From the NCBI RefSeq assembly GCF_020283565.1, contig NC_060059.1, positions 2,735,501-2,799,500 on the forward strand: DNA of 64,000 nt, written 5' to 3'. Of the stretch, positions 48,467-61,240 are shown in pieces. This DNA is from Trifolium pratense (lineage: Eukaryota; Streptophyta; Magnoliopsida; Fabales; Fabaceae). Positions within the stretch are counted from its first letter, which is position 1. Each line of letters begins with the position of its first letter. Below the pieces are notes generated by a model. It ran no database searches. It worked only from the letters and a program-made list of their open reading frames with translations, and was not told where the DNA came from. The translations under genes and the position numbers were made by a program.

Positions 48467-49575
48467 TCATAATATTTCAGATAATAAATGGATTGAAGAT
48501 GTTGAAGGAGAAGACAGGAAGGGTTTGGGTGGTATTTCCAGCATTTGGACGCTCCCTTCCAACATTTCCAAAACTTTATGCATTGCTGGTTGATGCAAAG
48601 GGTCAGTTTGTATACACCATAAACTCACCACTGTCATTTTTCTTACCATTTCTTCATCAATTTCATTTTTAATACACCTGAGTCCAAGATCCTGATTCAA
48701 TTCAAGACGCTTGTAAATCCAGTGTGGAAAATATAACTCGCTAGAACAATCCACTTCAACTTTGATGTTCTTTCTTCGACCAACCATTTCTAAAACCATC
48801 ATTCCATAACTGTAGACATCCGACTTATGTGACACCCCACCAAAATTTCTGGAGAACATTTATGGTGCAATATATCCCGGTGTTCCCCTCGTGCCAAATA
48901 CGGATACAATGCTTTCTTTTCTTGGACATATTTTAGCAAGTCCAAAGTCAGAAATTTTTGGACAAAAATCATCGTCTATTAATATATTATGAGGTTTTAT
49001 GTCAAAATGTAAGATTCTAGTGTTGCAGCCTTTGTGCAAGTACTCTAACCCATGAGCAACGCCAACTGCAATGTCATACAATGTTTTGCAATCCAATTGA
49101 CGTTCCTCCTTCAATGGATTTTCCTTTTCATATATAAACTTTTCAAGAGATCCATTAGGCATAAATTCCTATATTAGTGCCTTTTTAGAACCATCCAAAC
49201 AAAACCCTAAAAGTCTAACAACGTTGACATGCGAAGTTCTACTTATACTCGCAACTTCATTAATGAAATCTTCACCTTTTGATTCGCTTAAAACCTTCAC
49301 TGCCACCATACACTCGTCGTGTAACTTTCCTTTGTATACACTTCCATACCCTCCCTGACCTAATTTGTTTTTGAAAGAGTTTGTTATTTTCTTGATATCT
49401 GAATAATTGTACCTAGCAGCTGGAAGAGGTCCACGTTCCTTCAAAAACTTCTCAATAATTTGATGGGTTGGATTGTCCTTCATGAACAAAAGAAATGTGG
49501 GAGGGAATATCTTTTTCCTAAGCCTGTAAGCCAACAACATCAGCGTTGCAACTCCAATAGCCGTCATGGCTGCTG
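48467..49575 (-). pseudogene. LRK10L kinase exon, cluster copy 5, broken
   Basis: Only the kinase exon remains, with the transmembrane start and even the exon-3 splice acceptor (cagcag) retained at about 49571. Two in-frame stops interrupt it and there is no frameshift. A TAG at about 49168-49170 replaces the Tyr codon after KKALI, and a TAA at about 48860-48862 replaces the Glu of the APE motif. Two codons (DG after ESKG) are also missing. No ectodomain exon is present upstream. Close similarity to copies 3 and 4 says the loss is recent. Confidence 0.9.
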
Positions 49576-52470
49576 GTAAATTGTAAAGGTAAATTGTAAA
49601 TTATTTGAAATTTGAAATGAAAGCAAATGTTGTGTTAGAAAGTGTCAGATATTATATTGAGCTTGTAAAGTGAGGGTTGCACGAGTTATATAAACACTCC
49701 ACAAGTCATATCTCTAAGCAATGTGGGACTAAATCCACCCCTTCACACCCAACACAATTAAGGTGTTGGAGGCTGCAATGAAGGCAACCCAAATGCGGAT
49801 GGGGGCGGACCGCAATGAAGGCGGAATTTCCAACAGAAAGTAATCTCTACAACTACACAAATGCAAACCAACAAATAGTAAAAAAAGACAAGTGTCATCC
49901 TATAAGCAACTCCACATAGGATTTTACCTTTCATGTTTAGACAAAAATTTATCCTCATTTAGGCAAAGTTTTCAAATTTGATCATGGAGGGAAAAAATGT
50001 GTGAAGAATTGATCAAAGGGCCACACAATTGGGTCGAAATTGCAAGGCCCATTGTGTTTAAGCCCAAAACGGACAAAAAAAAATTGCTGAAATGAAAAAA
50101 ACAAAAACGCAGGCACAGTAACGTCCCTTTCATTTGCTTCATTGTCTTCTTATTTCTGTCATTTTCTTCACACCTTCCCCAAAACACCCATTTTGGTGAA
50201 AATTGTTTCTCTGCACACATGTTGTTGGAATCAATTTCAAATTTCAAATTTCAAATTCTCCCTCTCTTCAATCTCATCCCATAACTCACTTAGCTAACTT
50301 TCTTTCTCATGTGTTTCAAATTTCAATTTCAATTCTTCTCTCTTCAGCTCTCTCATCCTCTCTCACAGCAAAAATCGCTGAAGATTGTGAACTAAGTTAA
50401 AGGTTTCAAATCTCTTCTCCAAACAATATTTCCTGATTTGTATTGTGAATGTTTAATGTTCTGTTTATTTTTACAGGTTAGATTCTCTTCTCACCCAAAT
50501 CCTTCTTTCAGATTTCATGTCTTTCCCCTTCAATATTTCAATTTCTTTCTTTTCTGAAATCCCTAATTTTATTCAATTCTCTTTTTTTGTTTTTTTTCCG
50601 GCAACAGACAAGTAACGATGATTTTGAATACAAGGAAAATCAATTGAAGTGGCAATGGAAGGAACCGCCATCAACAAGGACACACCGTCGGAACCGCCAT
50701 TAGCAAGGACACATAGCATGAACCGGTTCAAGTGGTATTATTATTGTTAATGATTATTTTATTTTTTTTAATGGTGTTTTGGTTTGATATTTTTGCTTTG
50801 GATTTCATGACTAATTAAATGCATGTTCAAATTTGGATTTCTTCCTTTCATGTATGCAAAGACTATCTTAATCCAAAGCTAAAAATCCCCTGATTTGTTT
50901 TTATTGGAGTATTTCATTTGAAGGTTTTTCTCTTTGATAAGAATTTTTATATAGATATAATGTTGTTTCAATCCCAAATGCTACTGTGGTCTGAGGGTTT
51001 AGTCAAAGATTATGATTCAACTTCATTTTTTTTTAATTTGCATATATATTATGATCCCAAATGCTACTGTGATCCCAAATGGTTTTCTTTAATTTGTTTG
51101 GTTTTCTTTAATTTCTTTAATTTATTTTTGTTTTCTATTTTGAGCAAATGGTTTTATGTTTTGTGTATCATGGTTTGTTTTAGTTTGTGACTTTTCGTTT
51201 CTTGGTTTGCAGATAGTTTTATTTACAAGTGAAATTATTTGAGTGAGTTGTGTTTTAAAGGTAATGAACATCTTCAGGTTAAGTTGTTTTTTATTATAAA
51301 ATTGAGGACATATTTAGTAGTTTTAAATCAGGTTATAGTTTGTCTTTTTTCTATTTAATTTTAGTTTTACATGTTAAATCAAATTGAGTATGTACAATTT
51401 ATTCTTTTTTTTATCTTCATAAGCATAATGATTTATATCCATATGACTACATTAGGTAAATATATTGTTCCATAAAGTATCACAGGTTGAAAAATGAAAC
51501 TTTTTTTCCTATTTGCCTCTTTCATTTGTGACTACATGAAAAGTTTTTCTTCTATTTTTAGATTAGCATTAGCATATTTTTCTATTTGCCTCTTTCTTTT
51601 TTTCTTTTTTTTTTTAAATATTGTTGCTTAGTTGTCATATTTATCAGGACTTGTTTCTATCTTTTAGCTAATAATCCCTACTTTTTAGGAGTTGTTAGTG
51701 GAATTTTTTTCTCCCCTGCAACATGATTGATTTGTTTTGTTAAATTTCAGATTTTTGTTTTAGATTTGTATAATTTTTAATTTGTTTTATTAGTTATTTG
51801 TAAACTTTAATTGAGGAGAAAACCAAACTGATATACCATTACTTTAATAAGATTTTTTGTTTCAAAAATTTTAATTTCAAATTCAATCTAAAAACTTTTT
51901 TATAAGTAGTAAGTTAGTTTGATTGAATAATTGACCCAAAAAAAAAGTTTGTTTGATTGAATGTGTTTTACAAATTTTGAAACTAAATATTTGCATATAT
52001 CCACTACAATCACCAAATAAAAGTCTGACAAAAAAAAGAAAATAAAAACTAAAAAATCAAAAACAGGAAAGAACCTTTCTCTACCCTTCCTGCTTTGATG
52101 ATGTCTTCTTTCTCTCCATCTTCAACAAAACTTCCATTTTGGTGAAAAACCAAAAGTGTTCTCTACAAACTTTGACTAATTTAACGATGCTTTCAAGTTT
52201 GTGTTAAATTTGGAATGCAGAACATGACAGATTTCTCAGTATGCTTTTAGGTACATTCTTTTTGTTGTGGAGACTATATAACTATATATTGCTGAAAGCA
52301 TCATTATGTTCTTATCTGATGTCGAACTGCGGGTTGTAGATGTATTTTACGACTTTTTAGTGTGATGCGTAGATGTAGCTAAATAATATCTTTAGTTCAT
52401 TTTGGAGGTTTCTTGATGAATGTTGTTATCTCATTTGTCTATTTGCTTTGCTTATTTTTGTTGCAGAAAC
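49576..52470. other. gene-poor, UTR-like and repeat sequence
   Basis: About 49640-49760 is dispersed-repeat text ('caatgtgggactaaatcc'). About 50120-50400 is pyrimidine-rich and looks like a 5' leader. It shares 'ccattttggtgaaaa' with about 52135, suggesting two related leader-like segments. At 50640-50710 a phrase 'ggaaccgccatyarcaaggacacac' occurs twice, about 37 bp apart. I see no open gene. Confidence 0.4.
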
Positions 52471-52672
52471 TTTTTTTTTGCTATTTTTGAGGGCTATAAG
52501 TGGGCTATGATTTGAATGGGGAGAGGATGCTAGAGTTGAGAAGTGGAGCTAGAAGGTCCAAGAGGCTTGGAGATCTTCAGAATGGTCCATGACCTGTTGA
52601 TCAAGGAGAGAATTGGGCAGAGCCTTCGCAGGACAGAACTAGCAGGAGAGTTTGAGGTGGAAGAGGATAGCT
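52470..52672 (+). pseudogene. 5' fragment resembling a MUT9-like casein kinase I gene
   Basis: From an ATG at 52527 the frame reads MLELRSGARRSKRLGDLQ, then hits TGA at 52590. In the same frame it continues PVDQGENWAEPSQ and RTSRR before more stops. This pattern matches, from memory of the family, the N terminus of plant casein-kinase-I-like (MUT9-like) kinases. A splice-acceptor-like 'ttgttgcag' lies about 60 bp upstream, so it derives from genomic DNA rather than a spliced transcript. No kinase domain follows. The overlapping 66-codon frame at 52543-52743 is out of register and not a gene. Confidence 0.6.
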
Positions 52673-55576
52673 TCATGAATATAATCCTTAGTCAGTACTA
52701 TTTTCCCTTTGAATATGCATTGTGGACTTTGAACAACTATTAATTGTGTCTTTTTATGACTATTTTTTGTGATGCCTTTATAAGTGGATCAATTATAGTT
52801 TGATATTTTTAATTACTTTTATTTTGATTCCTTGAATTATTGTCATTCCTTGATGGTGAGGTACATAGCTTGATTGTATTTGAAAACTCCTCATTATGCG
52901 GTTCTTTAATTCCTTGATTTCTCTGTTATTGTTTGTCCAAGTTCACAAACCTAGCGACGACAAAGATCGATGAAGCAGAGCACACGACTGCAGCGAAGGT
53001 AAGCACTTCAGATCCATTTTAGTTTTTGGATTCCAGATTTATTTTCAATTCATTTTCGGATTCCAGATCTATTATATTTTTGTTCAATCTATGGTGATGT
53101 TGCTTCTTACTCTACTGACGTTGTTTATATATATTTTTTTTTAATGTTCAATCAGATATTGCCGCTTATGAATATGAGGAAAATGTATGTAATATAACAG
53201 AGTATTAGCTTTAGTTTGATGGATTTGAAGGGAGATGTTCTCTCTCATTATTTGTTATATTTCAAACCCATTTGATTGAATATAGTTATTGTTATTTGTA
53301 GTGTGCTACATATATAATTTTAAATTGGAATAAGGCTTGCCATGTAAAAACTTGTGGAACCATGTAAAAACTTCAACTTGGAATAGGATATTGATATTTT
53401 GTCACCTACAAGAGGAGTGGTATATAAAGAGCAAATCATAAACATCAAGGTAGAATTGAGATTCATTTTATCTTCTGATTACTATTGTTTTTTATTATGA
53501 AAGGTTATTTTCTTTATTGTGAATCTTATTTACTATTCATCAGGTTTCTAATGACATCTTTTTTTGGTTTCAGATCTAGCCATTCATGCATGCACAAATG
53601 AGTTGATAGTATGCATTTTACTGAGTTGATAGTATGCATTTTACAGAGGTAAGCTTTCCCTTTGATTAGTTAATAATGCTGGTAGTAAAACTGAACTTCA
53701 ACTTTTATTGGTGCTACTTTTTGTTTTGCAAATATAAGTGGATCACTTATAGTGTGATACTTTTTGTTTTGAGAATTTGTTTTAAGTGACTCAAAGCAAT
53801 GGATGATAGTATGCATGTGCATTATTCTTCAAGTATTTATATCTTAAAGACCTGTGAGAAATATATGTAGATGAAGTAAGTGCATTATGGGAGGATTTAA
53901 ATCGAATTCTACACACTCTACATTTTTCAAGTTCTATAAACAAGTAAGTGTCTTCACTCTTTGACTATGATTTAATTTTTTGTTACTTTGTTCGAACTTT
54001 TTAGTAAGAATGTTTATGTGTTTGCTCTTTTGGACAAACCACATTGACCTTCTAACTAATTTGGGTGTGTTTCATTTTTTATTGACTCTGAATTTGTTTG
54101 CTGGATTCTTCTCCCAATCATTTTTTTAACACATTCATTTTTTTATTAAGTATGTTTTGTTTCAAGTTAGCATATTTAAGTTAGAGACTACATGTGGTAC
54201 ATGTAAGGGAAATTGGAACTCGAAAAATTTCATTGGTATAGTGTAAACATTCACGTTGAAAAGGAACAAAGAGTAGTAGGCAATAGGCAGTACCTGTGGT
54301 CTCATGGTTTGGATTCTATTATACTTTAATGCATAAGAACAACTAACTTTTACCGCAAATTGAATCCGATATAAATGTCTGACTCATGGATGCTGAAGGG
54401 AAGGAATTCCAAATCATACCAATCTATGGAAACAATTTTGTAGAAGGAATTATAGGTCTTAAAAGTGAAAGTTGTTAAAGGTATGTAGACTTATTTTTAA
54501 TTCAATTTTGTTACTTCTGTGATTTGTGTGTCATTATAGCGTGTTATTCATATCTTATTAGAAAGACTCAAGTGTATGTACAACAAAAAAAAAAGAATGG
54601 CTCAAGTATTCAAACTACATGGTTTGATTATCTTTTGTCGAAGCATTCCTTAGATTTTAACTACATTTGTCTCATTATAGTGTCTTCTGCATGCATAGTT
54701 TTTATTAAGATATATATCTTATTATATATTTATAACTTATTAGAATTAGAACGACCCACTTCTTCAAACTACATGGTTTGGTTATCTTTTGTCGTAGCAT
54801 TCTCTATAGTTGGTAATTATTAAGTCCATAGTGCTTCGGTTTTTTAAGCTTAGACACTCTTATTTGACAAAAGTGTTAATGATGAATTCTTTCACTTTAA
54901 CTTTATAGTTTCTTTCCAATAATATAAGTATTTTCTTATTGTGTATTATTTACTAATGCTATTTTTATTTTTATTTTTTACAGATTTGGTTTTACATCTA
55001 AAGGAGATTGTGAGCCGAAATATCGATAGGGTTGCAAAATGGGTTTTTAACTTCCAAAGGATTTATCCATGATAATACAATGTTTAAAAAGGGTTTTATA
55101 TAATTTAAGTTTACCGTAATGGTATTAACTTTCTTTAGTTCATGAGTTTTTCTCTTAATGGAATTTGAAAAAATTTCTTGAATGAAAATAAAAATGACAT
55201 TAAAATATAACATTAAGTTTGCTATGTTATAGTATATCCACTACATAAGTATGAACACATGTTGCTCTTTTTTATTTTGCAATGTGTTCTCAACTTCATC
55301 TCATACAACAAATTCTCATTAAATAACATACCTATAATAATCCAGTTAAAGAAAAGCAAGAGGACGAAAACATAAGGAAACTTGACATAGATTAAGAGAT
55401 TATCAATGTAATAATAAACATGAAAAGCAATGTTGCGCTAAGAACTAATGTCTTAAATCTCAATTTGAATAAGTATTTCACCATCAAATTATGCGAAACA
55501 CATTGGATCAAAAATCACAATGTATATGAATTTAATATTAATTTTCAAATTTTATATCTCTGAAAAATTAAGAAAC
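52673..55576. other. gene-poor AT-rich region, possible exon-like scraps
   Basis: At about 52940-53000 a less AT-rich scrap ends 'gcagcgaaggtaagc', donor-like. At 53590-53650 'gagttgatagtatgcatttta' is tandemly repeated. At about 54590-54800 'caaactacatggtttg' recurs with its flank about 160 bp apart. None makes a gene I can support. The fragments may belong to one large non-autonomous element that captured host DNA. Confidence 0.4.
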
Positions 55577-58500
55577 ATTACATTAATTTTTTAATTGAAT
55601 TTATAATTTCATAATGTAACCGTGTAATATGATATATCTTTTACCATAAATAAATTTTAAATTTCGTATCTCTCAAAAATGCACGGGGACTGTATGATTT
55701 TATGTAGACTTTATTATACGCCCTATGTTTTGTGTATCCATTTTTGTCTATCCATTCAAGATTACATTAATTTTTTAATTGAATTTATAATTTCATAATG
55801 GTACCGTGTAATATGATATATCTTTTAAAATAAATAAATTTCAAATTTCGTATCTCTCAAAAATGCAGGGGGACTGTATGATTTTATGTAGACTTTATCA
55901 TACGCTCTATGTTTTGTGTATCCATTTTGTCTATCTATTCAAGATTACATTAATTTTTTAATTGAATTTATAATTTCATAATGGTACCGTGTAATATGAT
56001 ATATCTTTTACCATAAATAAATTTCAAATTTCGTATCTCTCCAAAATGCACGGGGACTGTATGATTTTATGTAGACTTTATTATACGCTCTATGTTTTGT
56101 GTATCCATTTTTGTCTATCCATTCAAGATATATTACATTAATTTTTTAATTGAATTTATAATTTCATAATGATACCGTGTAATATGATATATCTTTTAAA
56201 ATAAATAAATTTCAAATTTCGTATCTCTCGAAAATGCACGGGGACTGTATGATTTTATGTAGACTTTATCATATGCTCTATGTTTTGTGTATCCATTTTG
56301 TCTATCCATTCAAGATTACATTAATTTTTTAATTGAATTTATAATTTCATAATGGTACCGTGTAATATGATATATCTTTTACCATAAATAAATTTCAAAT
56401 TTAGTATCTCTAAAAAATGCACGGGGACTGTATGATTTTATGTAGACTTTATCATACGCTCTATGTTTTGGGTATCCATTTGTCTATCCATTCAAGATTA
56501 CATTAATTTTTTAATTGAATTTATAATTTCATAATGTAACCATGTAATATGATATATGTTTTACCATAAATAAATTTCAAATTTTGTATCTCTCAAAAAT
56601 GCACGGGGACTGTATGATTTTATGTAGACATTATTATACGCTCTATGTTTTGTGTATCCATTTTTGTCTATCCATTCAAGATTACATTAATTTTTTAATT
56701 GAATTTATAATTTCATAATGTAACCGTGTAATATGATATATGTTTTACGATAAATAAATTTCAAATTTAGTATCTCTCAAAAATGCACGGGGACTGTATG
56801 ATTTTATGTAGATTTTATCATACGCTCTATGTTTTGTGTATCCATTTGTCTATCCATTCAAGATTACATTAATTTTTTAATTGAATTTATAATTTCATAA
56901 TGTAACCATCTAATATGATATATGTTTTACCATAAATAAATTTCAAATTTCGTATCTCTCAAAAATGCCCGGGGGCTGTATGATTTTATGTAGACTTTAT
57001 CATACGCTCTATGTTTTGTGTGTCCATTTTTGTCTATCCATTCAACATTACATTAATTTTTTATGAAATTTATAATTTCATAATATAACCGTGTAATATG
57101 ATATATGTTTTACCATAAATAAATTTCAAATTTCTTATCTCTCAATGCACGGGGACTGTATGATTTTATGTAGACTTTATCATACTTTCTATGTTTTGTG
57201 TGTCCATTTTTGTCTATCCATTCAAGATTACATTAATTTTTTAATTGAATTTATAATTTCATAATGTAACCGTGTAATATGATATATCTTTTACCATAAA
57301 TAAATTTCAAATTTCGTATCTCTCAAAAATGCACGGGGACTATATGATTTTATGTAGACTTTATCATACACTCTATGTTTTGTGTATCCATTTTGTCTAT
57401 CCATTCAAGATTACATTAATTTTTTAATTGAATTTATAATTTCATAATGTAACCATCTAATATGATATATGTTTTACCATAAATAAATTTCAAATTTCGT
57501 ATCTCTCAAAAATGCCCGGGGGCTGTATGATTTTATGTAGACTTTATCATACGCTCTATGTTTTGTGTATCCATTTTGTCTATCTATTCAAGATTACATT
57601 AATTTTTTAATTGAATTTATAATTTCATAATGGTACCGTGTAATATGATATATCTTTTACCATAAATAAATTTCAAATTTCGTATCTCTCCAAAATGCAC
57701 GGGGACTGTATGATTTTATGTAGACTTTATTATACGCTCTATGTTTTGTGTATCCATTTTTGTCTATCCATTCAAGATTACATTAATTTTTTAATTGAAT
57801 TTATAATTTCATAATGATACCGTGTAATATGATATATCTTTTAAAATAAATAAATTTCAAATTTCGTATCTCTCGAAAATGCACGGGGACTGTATGATTT
57901 TATGTAGACTTTATCATATGCTCTATGTTTTGTGTATCCATTTTGTCTATCCATTCAAGATTACATTAATTTTTTAATTGAATTTATAATTTCATAATGG
58001 TACCGTGTAATATGATATATCTTTTACCATAAATAAATTTCAAATTTAGTATCTCTAAAAAATGCACGGGGACTGTATGATTTTATGTAGACTTTATCAT
58101 ACGCTCTATGTTTTGGGTATCCATTTGTCTATCCATTCAAGATTACATTAATTTTTTAATTGAATTTATAATTTCATAATGTAACCATGTAATATGATAT
58201 ATGTTTTACCATAAATAAATTTCAAATTTTGTATCTCTCAAAAATGCACGGGGACTGTATGATTTTATGTAGACATTATTATACGCTCTATGTTTTGTGT
58301 ATCCATTTTTGTCTATCCATTCAAGATTACATTAATTTTTTAATTGAATTTATAATTTCATAATGTAACCGTGTAATATGATATATGTTTTACGATAAAT
58401 AAATTTCAAATTTAGTATCTCTCAAAAATGCACGGGGACTGTATGATTTTATGTAGATTTTATCATACGCTCTATGTTTTGTGTATCCATTTGTCTATCC

Positions 58501-59600
58501 ATTCAAGATTACATTAATTTTTTAATTGAATTTATAATTTCATAATGTAACCATCTAATATGATATATGTTTTACCATAAATAAATTTCAAATTTCGTAT
58601 CTCTCAAAAATGCCCGGGGGCTGTATGATTTTATGTAGACTTTATCATACGCTCTATGTTTTGTGTGTCCATTTTTGTCTATCCATTCAACATTACATTA
58701 ATTTTTTATGAAATTTATAATTTCATAATATAACCGTGTAATATGATATATGTTTTACCATAAATAAATTTCAAATTTCTTATCTCTCAATGCACGGGGA
58801 CTGTATGATTTTATGTAGACTTTATCATACTTTCTATGTTTTGTGTGTCCATTTTTGTCTATCCATTCAAGATTACATTAATTTTTTAATTGAATTTATA
58901 ATTTCATAATGTAACCGTGTAATATGATATATCTTTTACCATAAATAAATTTCAAATTTCGTATCTCTCAAAAATGCACGGGGACTATATGATTTTATGT
59001 AGACTTTATCATACACTCTATGTTTTGTGTATCCATTTTGTCTATCCATTCAAGATTACATTAATTTTTTAATTGAATTTATAATTTCATAATGTAACCG
59101 TGTAATATGATATATGTTTTACCATAAATAAATTTTAAATTTCGTATCTCTCAAAAATGCACGGGGACTGTATGATTTTATGTAGACTTTATTATACGCT
59201 CTATGTTTTGTGTATCCATTTTTGTCTATCCATTCAAGATTACATTAATTTTTAATTGAATTTATAATTTCATAATGTAACCGTGTAATATGATATATCT
59301 TTTACCATAAATAAATTTCAAATTTCGTATCTCTCAAAAATGCACGGGGACTGTATGATTTTATTTAGACTTTATTATACGCTCTATGTTTTGTGTATCC
59401 ATTTTTGTCTATCCATTCAAGATTACATTAATTTTTTATGAAATTTATAAGTTCATAATGTAACCGTGTAATATGATATATGTTTTACCATAAATAAATT
59501 TCAAATTTCGTATCTCTCAAAAATGCACGGGGACTGTAAGATTTTATGTAGTATTTATTATACGCTCTATGATTTGTGTATCCATTTTGTTTATCCATTA
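55577..59600 (+). repeat. satellite array, about 22 monomers of about 183 bp
   Basis: The monomer runs from 'attacattaattttttaatt' through 'catgcacggggactgta'-like and 'cgctctatgttttgtgtat' to 'ctatccattcaag', spaced about 183 bp across some 4 kb. Monomers differ at a few percent of sites and by small indels; some carry 'tttttatgaaatt' in place of 'tttttaattgaatt'. Strand is nominal. There are no coding frames beyond chance and no unique spacers, so it is not CRISPR. Confidence 0.95.
55875..59093 (+). repeat. higher-order repeat within the satellite, period about 1.65 kb
   Basis: About 55875-57447 recurs at about 57524-59093 with offset 1645-1649 bp, nine monomers. Private variants recur in order: 'ctctccaaaatg' (56037 and 57686), 'ctctcgaaaatg', 'gttttgggtatcc', 'gtagattttatca' and the short 'ctctcaatgcacgg'. 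The copies look nearly identical except a 4-bp indel, so this duplication is much younger than the monomers. Confidence 0.9.
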
Positions 59601-59800
59601 AATTTAATATTAATTTTCAAATTCTATATCTCTACAAACCGCACGGGGACTGTAAGATTTTATGCAGCCTTTATTATACGCTCTGTGTTTTGTGTATCCA
59701 TTTTGCTTATCCATTAAATTTAATATTAATTTTCAAATTTTATATATCTAAAAAATGCACTGGAGCTGTATGATTTTATGTAGCCTTTCTTATATTTTCC
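59601..59800 (+). repeat. shortened, diverged satellite units at the array edge
   Basis: Two units of about 117 bp begin 'aatttaatattaattttcaa' and keep the 'gcacggggactgtaagatttt' and 'ttatccatt' parts. The same 'aatttaatattaattttcaa' start is found just left of the array at about 55529, so the array is bounded on both sides by this variant. Confidence 0.75.
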
Positions 59801-60063
59801 TTATTATATGGTTGTATTATGTTAATAATTAACATTTGTCTAATTGGTTATATTTAAAAAATCTTATGTCATTATTTAATCATATAATCTTGAGTGCTGT
59901 ATTTAATCAGATAAATATTATCCCTCTAATCTAATGACAATGTCGTATTATATTTAGTTTAATTTATAATGATATCGGGATATTATATGAAATTATTTAT
60001 GTTTTAAGAACCTTGTGATGTTTTATTATGGTTTGAACCATGTGTTGTTTTATTATATTTTAA

Positions 60064-60094
60064 CTAGGTGTTCAACCCGTGCGTTGCACGGGTT
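60064..60094 (-). mobile_element. Helitron-type 3' terminus
   Basis: On the minus strand a 9-bp stem with 3-nt loop (AACCCGTGC-aac-GCACGGGTT, 60094-60074) is followed by six bases and CTAG (60067-60064), then T in the flank. Hairpin plus CTRR before T is the canonical 3' end of plant Helitrons. The element body would lie to the right on this map. Its 5' TC end was not identified, so its length is unknown. Confidence 0.65.
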
Positions 60095-61202
60095 TGATTA
60101 GAATGTTTTAAAAAAAAAATTGCGTTTTATAATAAATTGTATTGAAAATGATAATTTTTTTAGATGTGTTGAATTATTCTTCGATTATAAAAGTGACTTT
60201 TAAAATATTTTTAATTTTTTTTCTCCATTCAAGTGAATCTATAATATAGATAGATAGATAGATAGATAGGTAGATAAAAATTGTTTTAAACACAGACAAT
60301 GTGTCATTCAGGTGTATATAGAAATTAATAGAAGTGCATTCGATTAGTGTATTATATTAAAAATTTGTTTTATTAATCTTATTTTTTTTGGGTTTGATTT
60401 ATATATCTTCAAATTAGTGTAATTTTTATTTTAATGTATTTTTTGTTTTTATGAAAATATAGTGGATCATTTTAATACATTCTCTATATCTATCATTCTT
60501 TGTATCTCTCTATCTTTATCTTAATTATACTTCAATCTCATTATTATTTTATATGAAAAAATGATTGATACTTGTCTTGACCTTTAATTTATAAGAATAA
60601 GATGACATGTTAATTAATCGTAAATTATTTTGAAGTATTAATTTTTTTATACTTTAAAGAGACTTTTTATATTAGACTAAATATTCAAAGAACTTTCGAA
60701 ACAACTTTGCATGCATGTGTAGTGTAAATAGTATTTTATAGGGTTATTAAATATATTTTTAATCCTCTAAATATATTTCAAATTAAAGTCAAAACACTAT
60801 TAAAATGAAAGATGTAATCTTCATATCAAAGTCGCAATATTACCAAAACATTTCATTGTCATTTTGCTCGAATAAATTTGTCATATCGTTGATCAAACAA
60901 AACGATGAGATTATGAGTTTGCTAAGCATGCGAAAAGATACTGCACTAAAAATGAATATCTTATTCATTTTAATTTTGATCGGTTTGATATTATTTTGGC
61001 AGCTTACGGTTCACATCATGAATTCACATCGACTTATCATAAAGAAAAAAACTTTGTCATAAAGACATACTATAGTATAGTCTACTAATATATTTTTAAG
61101 GATCGACATTGACTTATATCCACTATCCTCTCTATGTTTCTCGCATTTTCTCTCTCAATTCTCTATAACTTTATCTTAATTATATTTCAATCTCTTTATT
61201 AT

Positions 61203-61240
<38 letters not shown>

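Noticed and set aside
52543..52743. 66-codon plus-strand frame as a new small gene
   Set aside because: It overlaps, out of register, the recognisable but broken casein-kinase-like segment, so it is a shadow.
59523..59773. Two overlapping frames with Tyr/Leu/Ile-rich repeated protein text
   Set aside because: They arise from satellite monomers; the repetition is at DNA level and frames are broken in other monomers.
55577..59800. Regularly spaced repeats that could suggest a CRISPR array
   Set aside because: The whole 183-bp unit repeats with no unique spacers, the host is a plant and no cas-like gene is present. It is satellite DNA.
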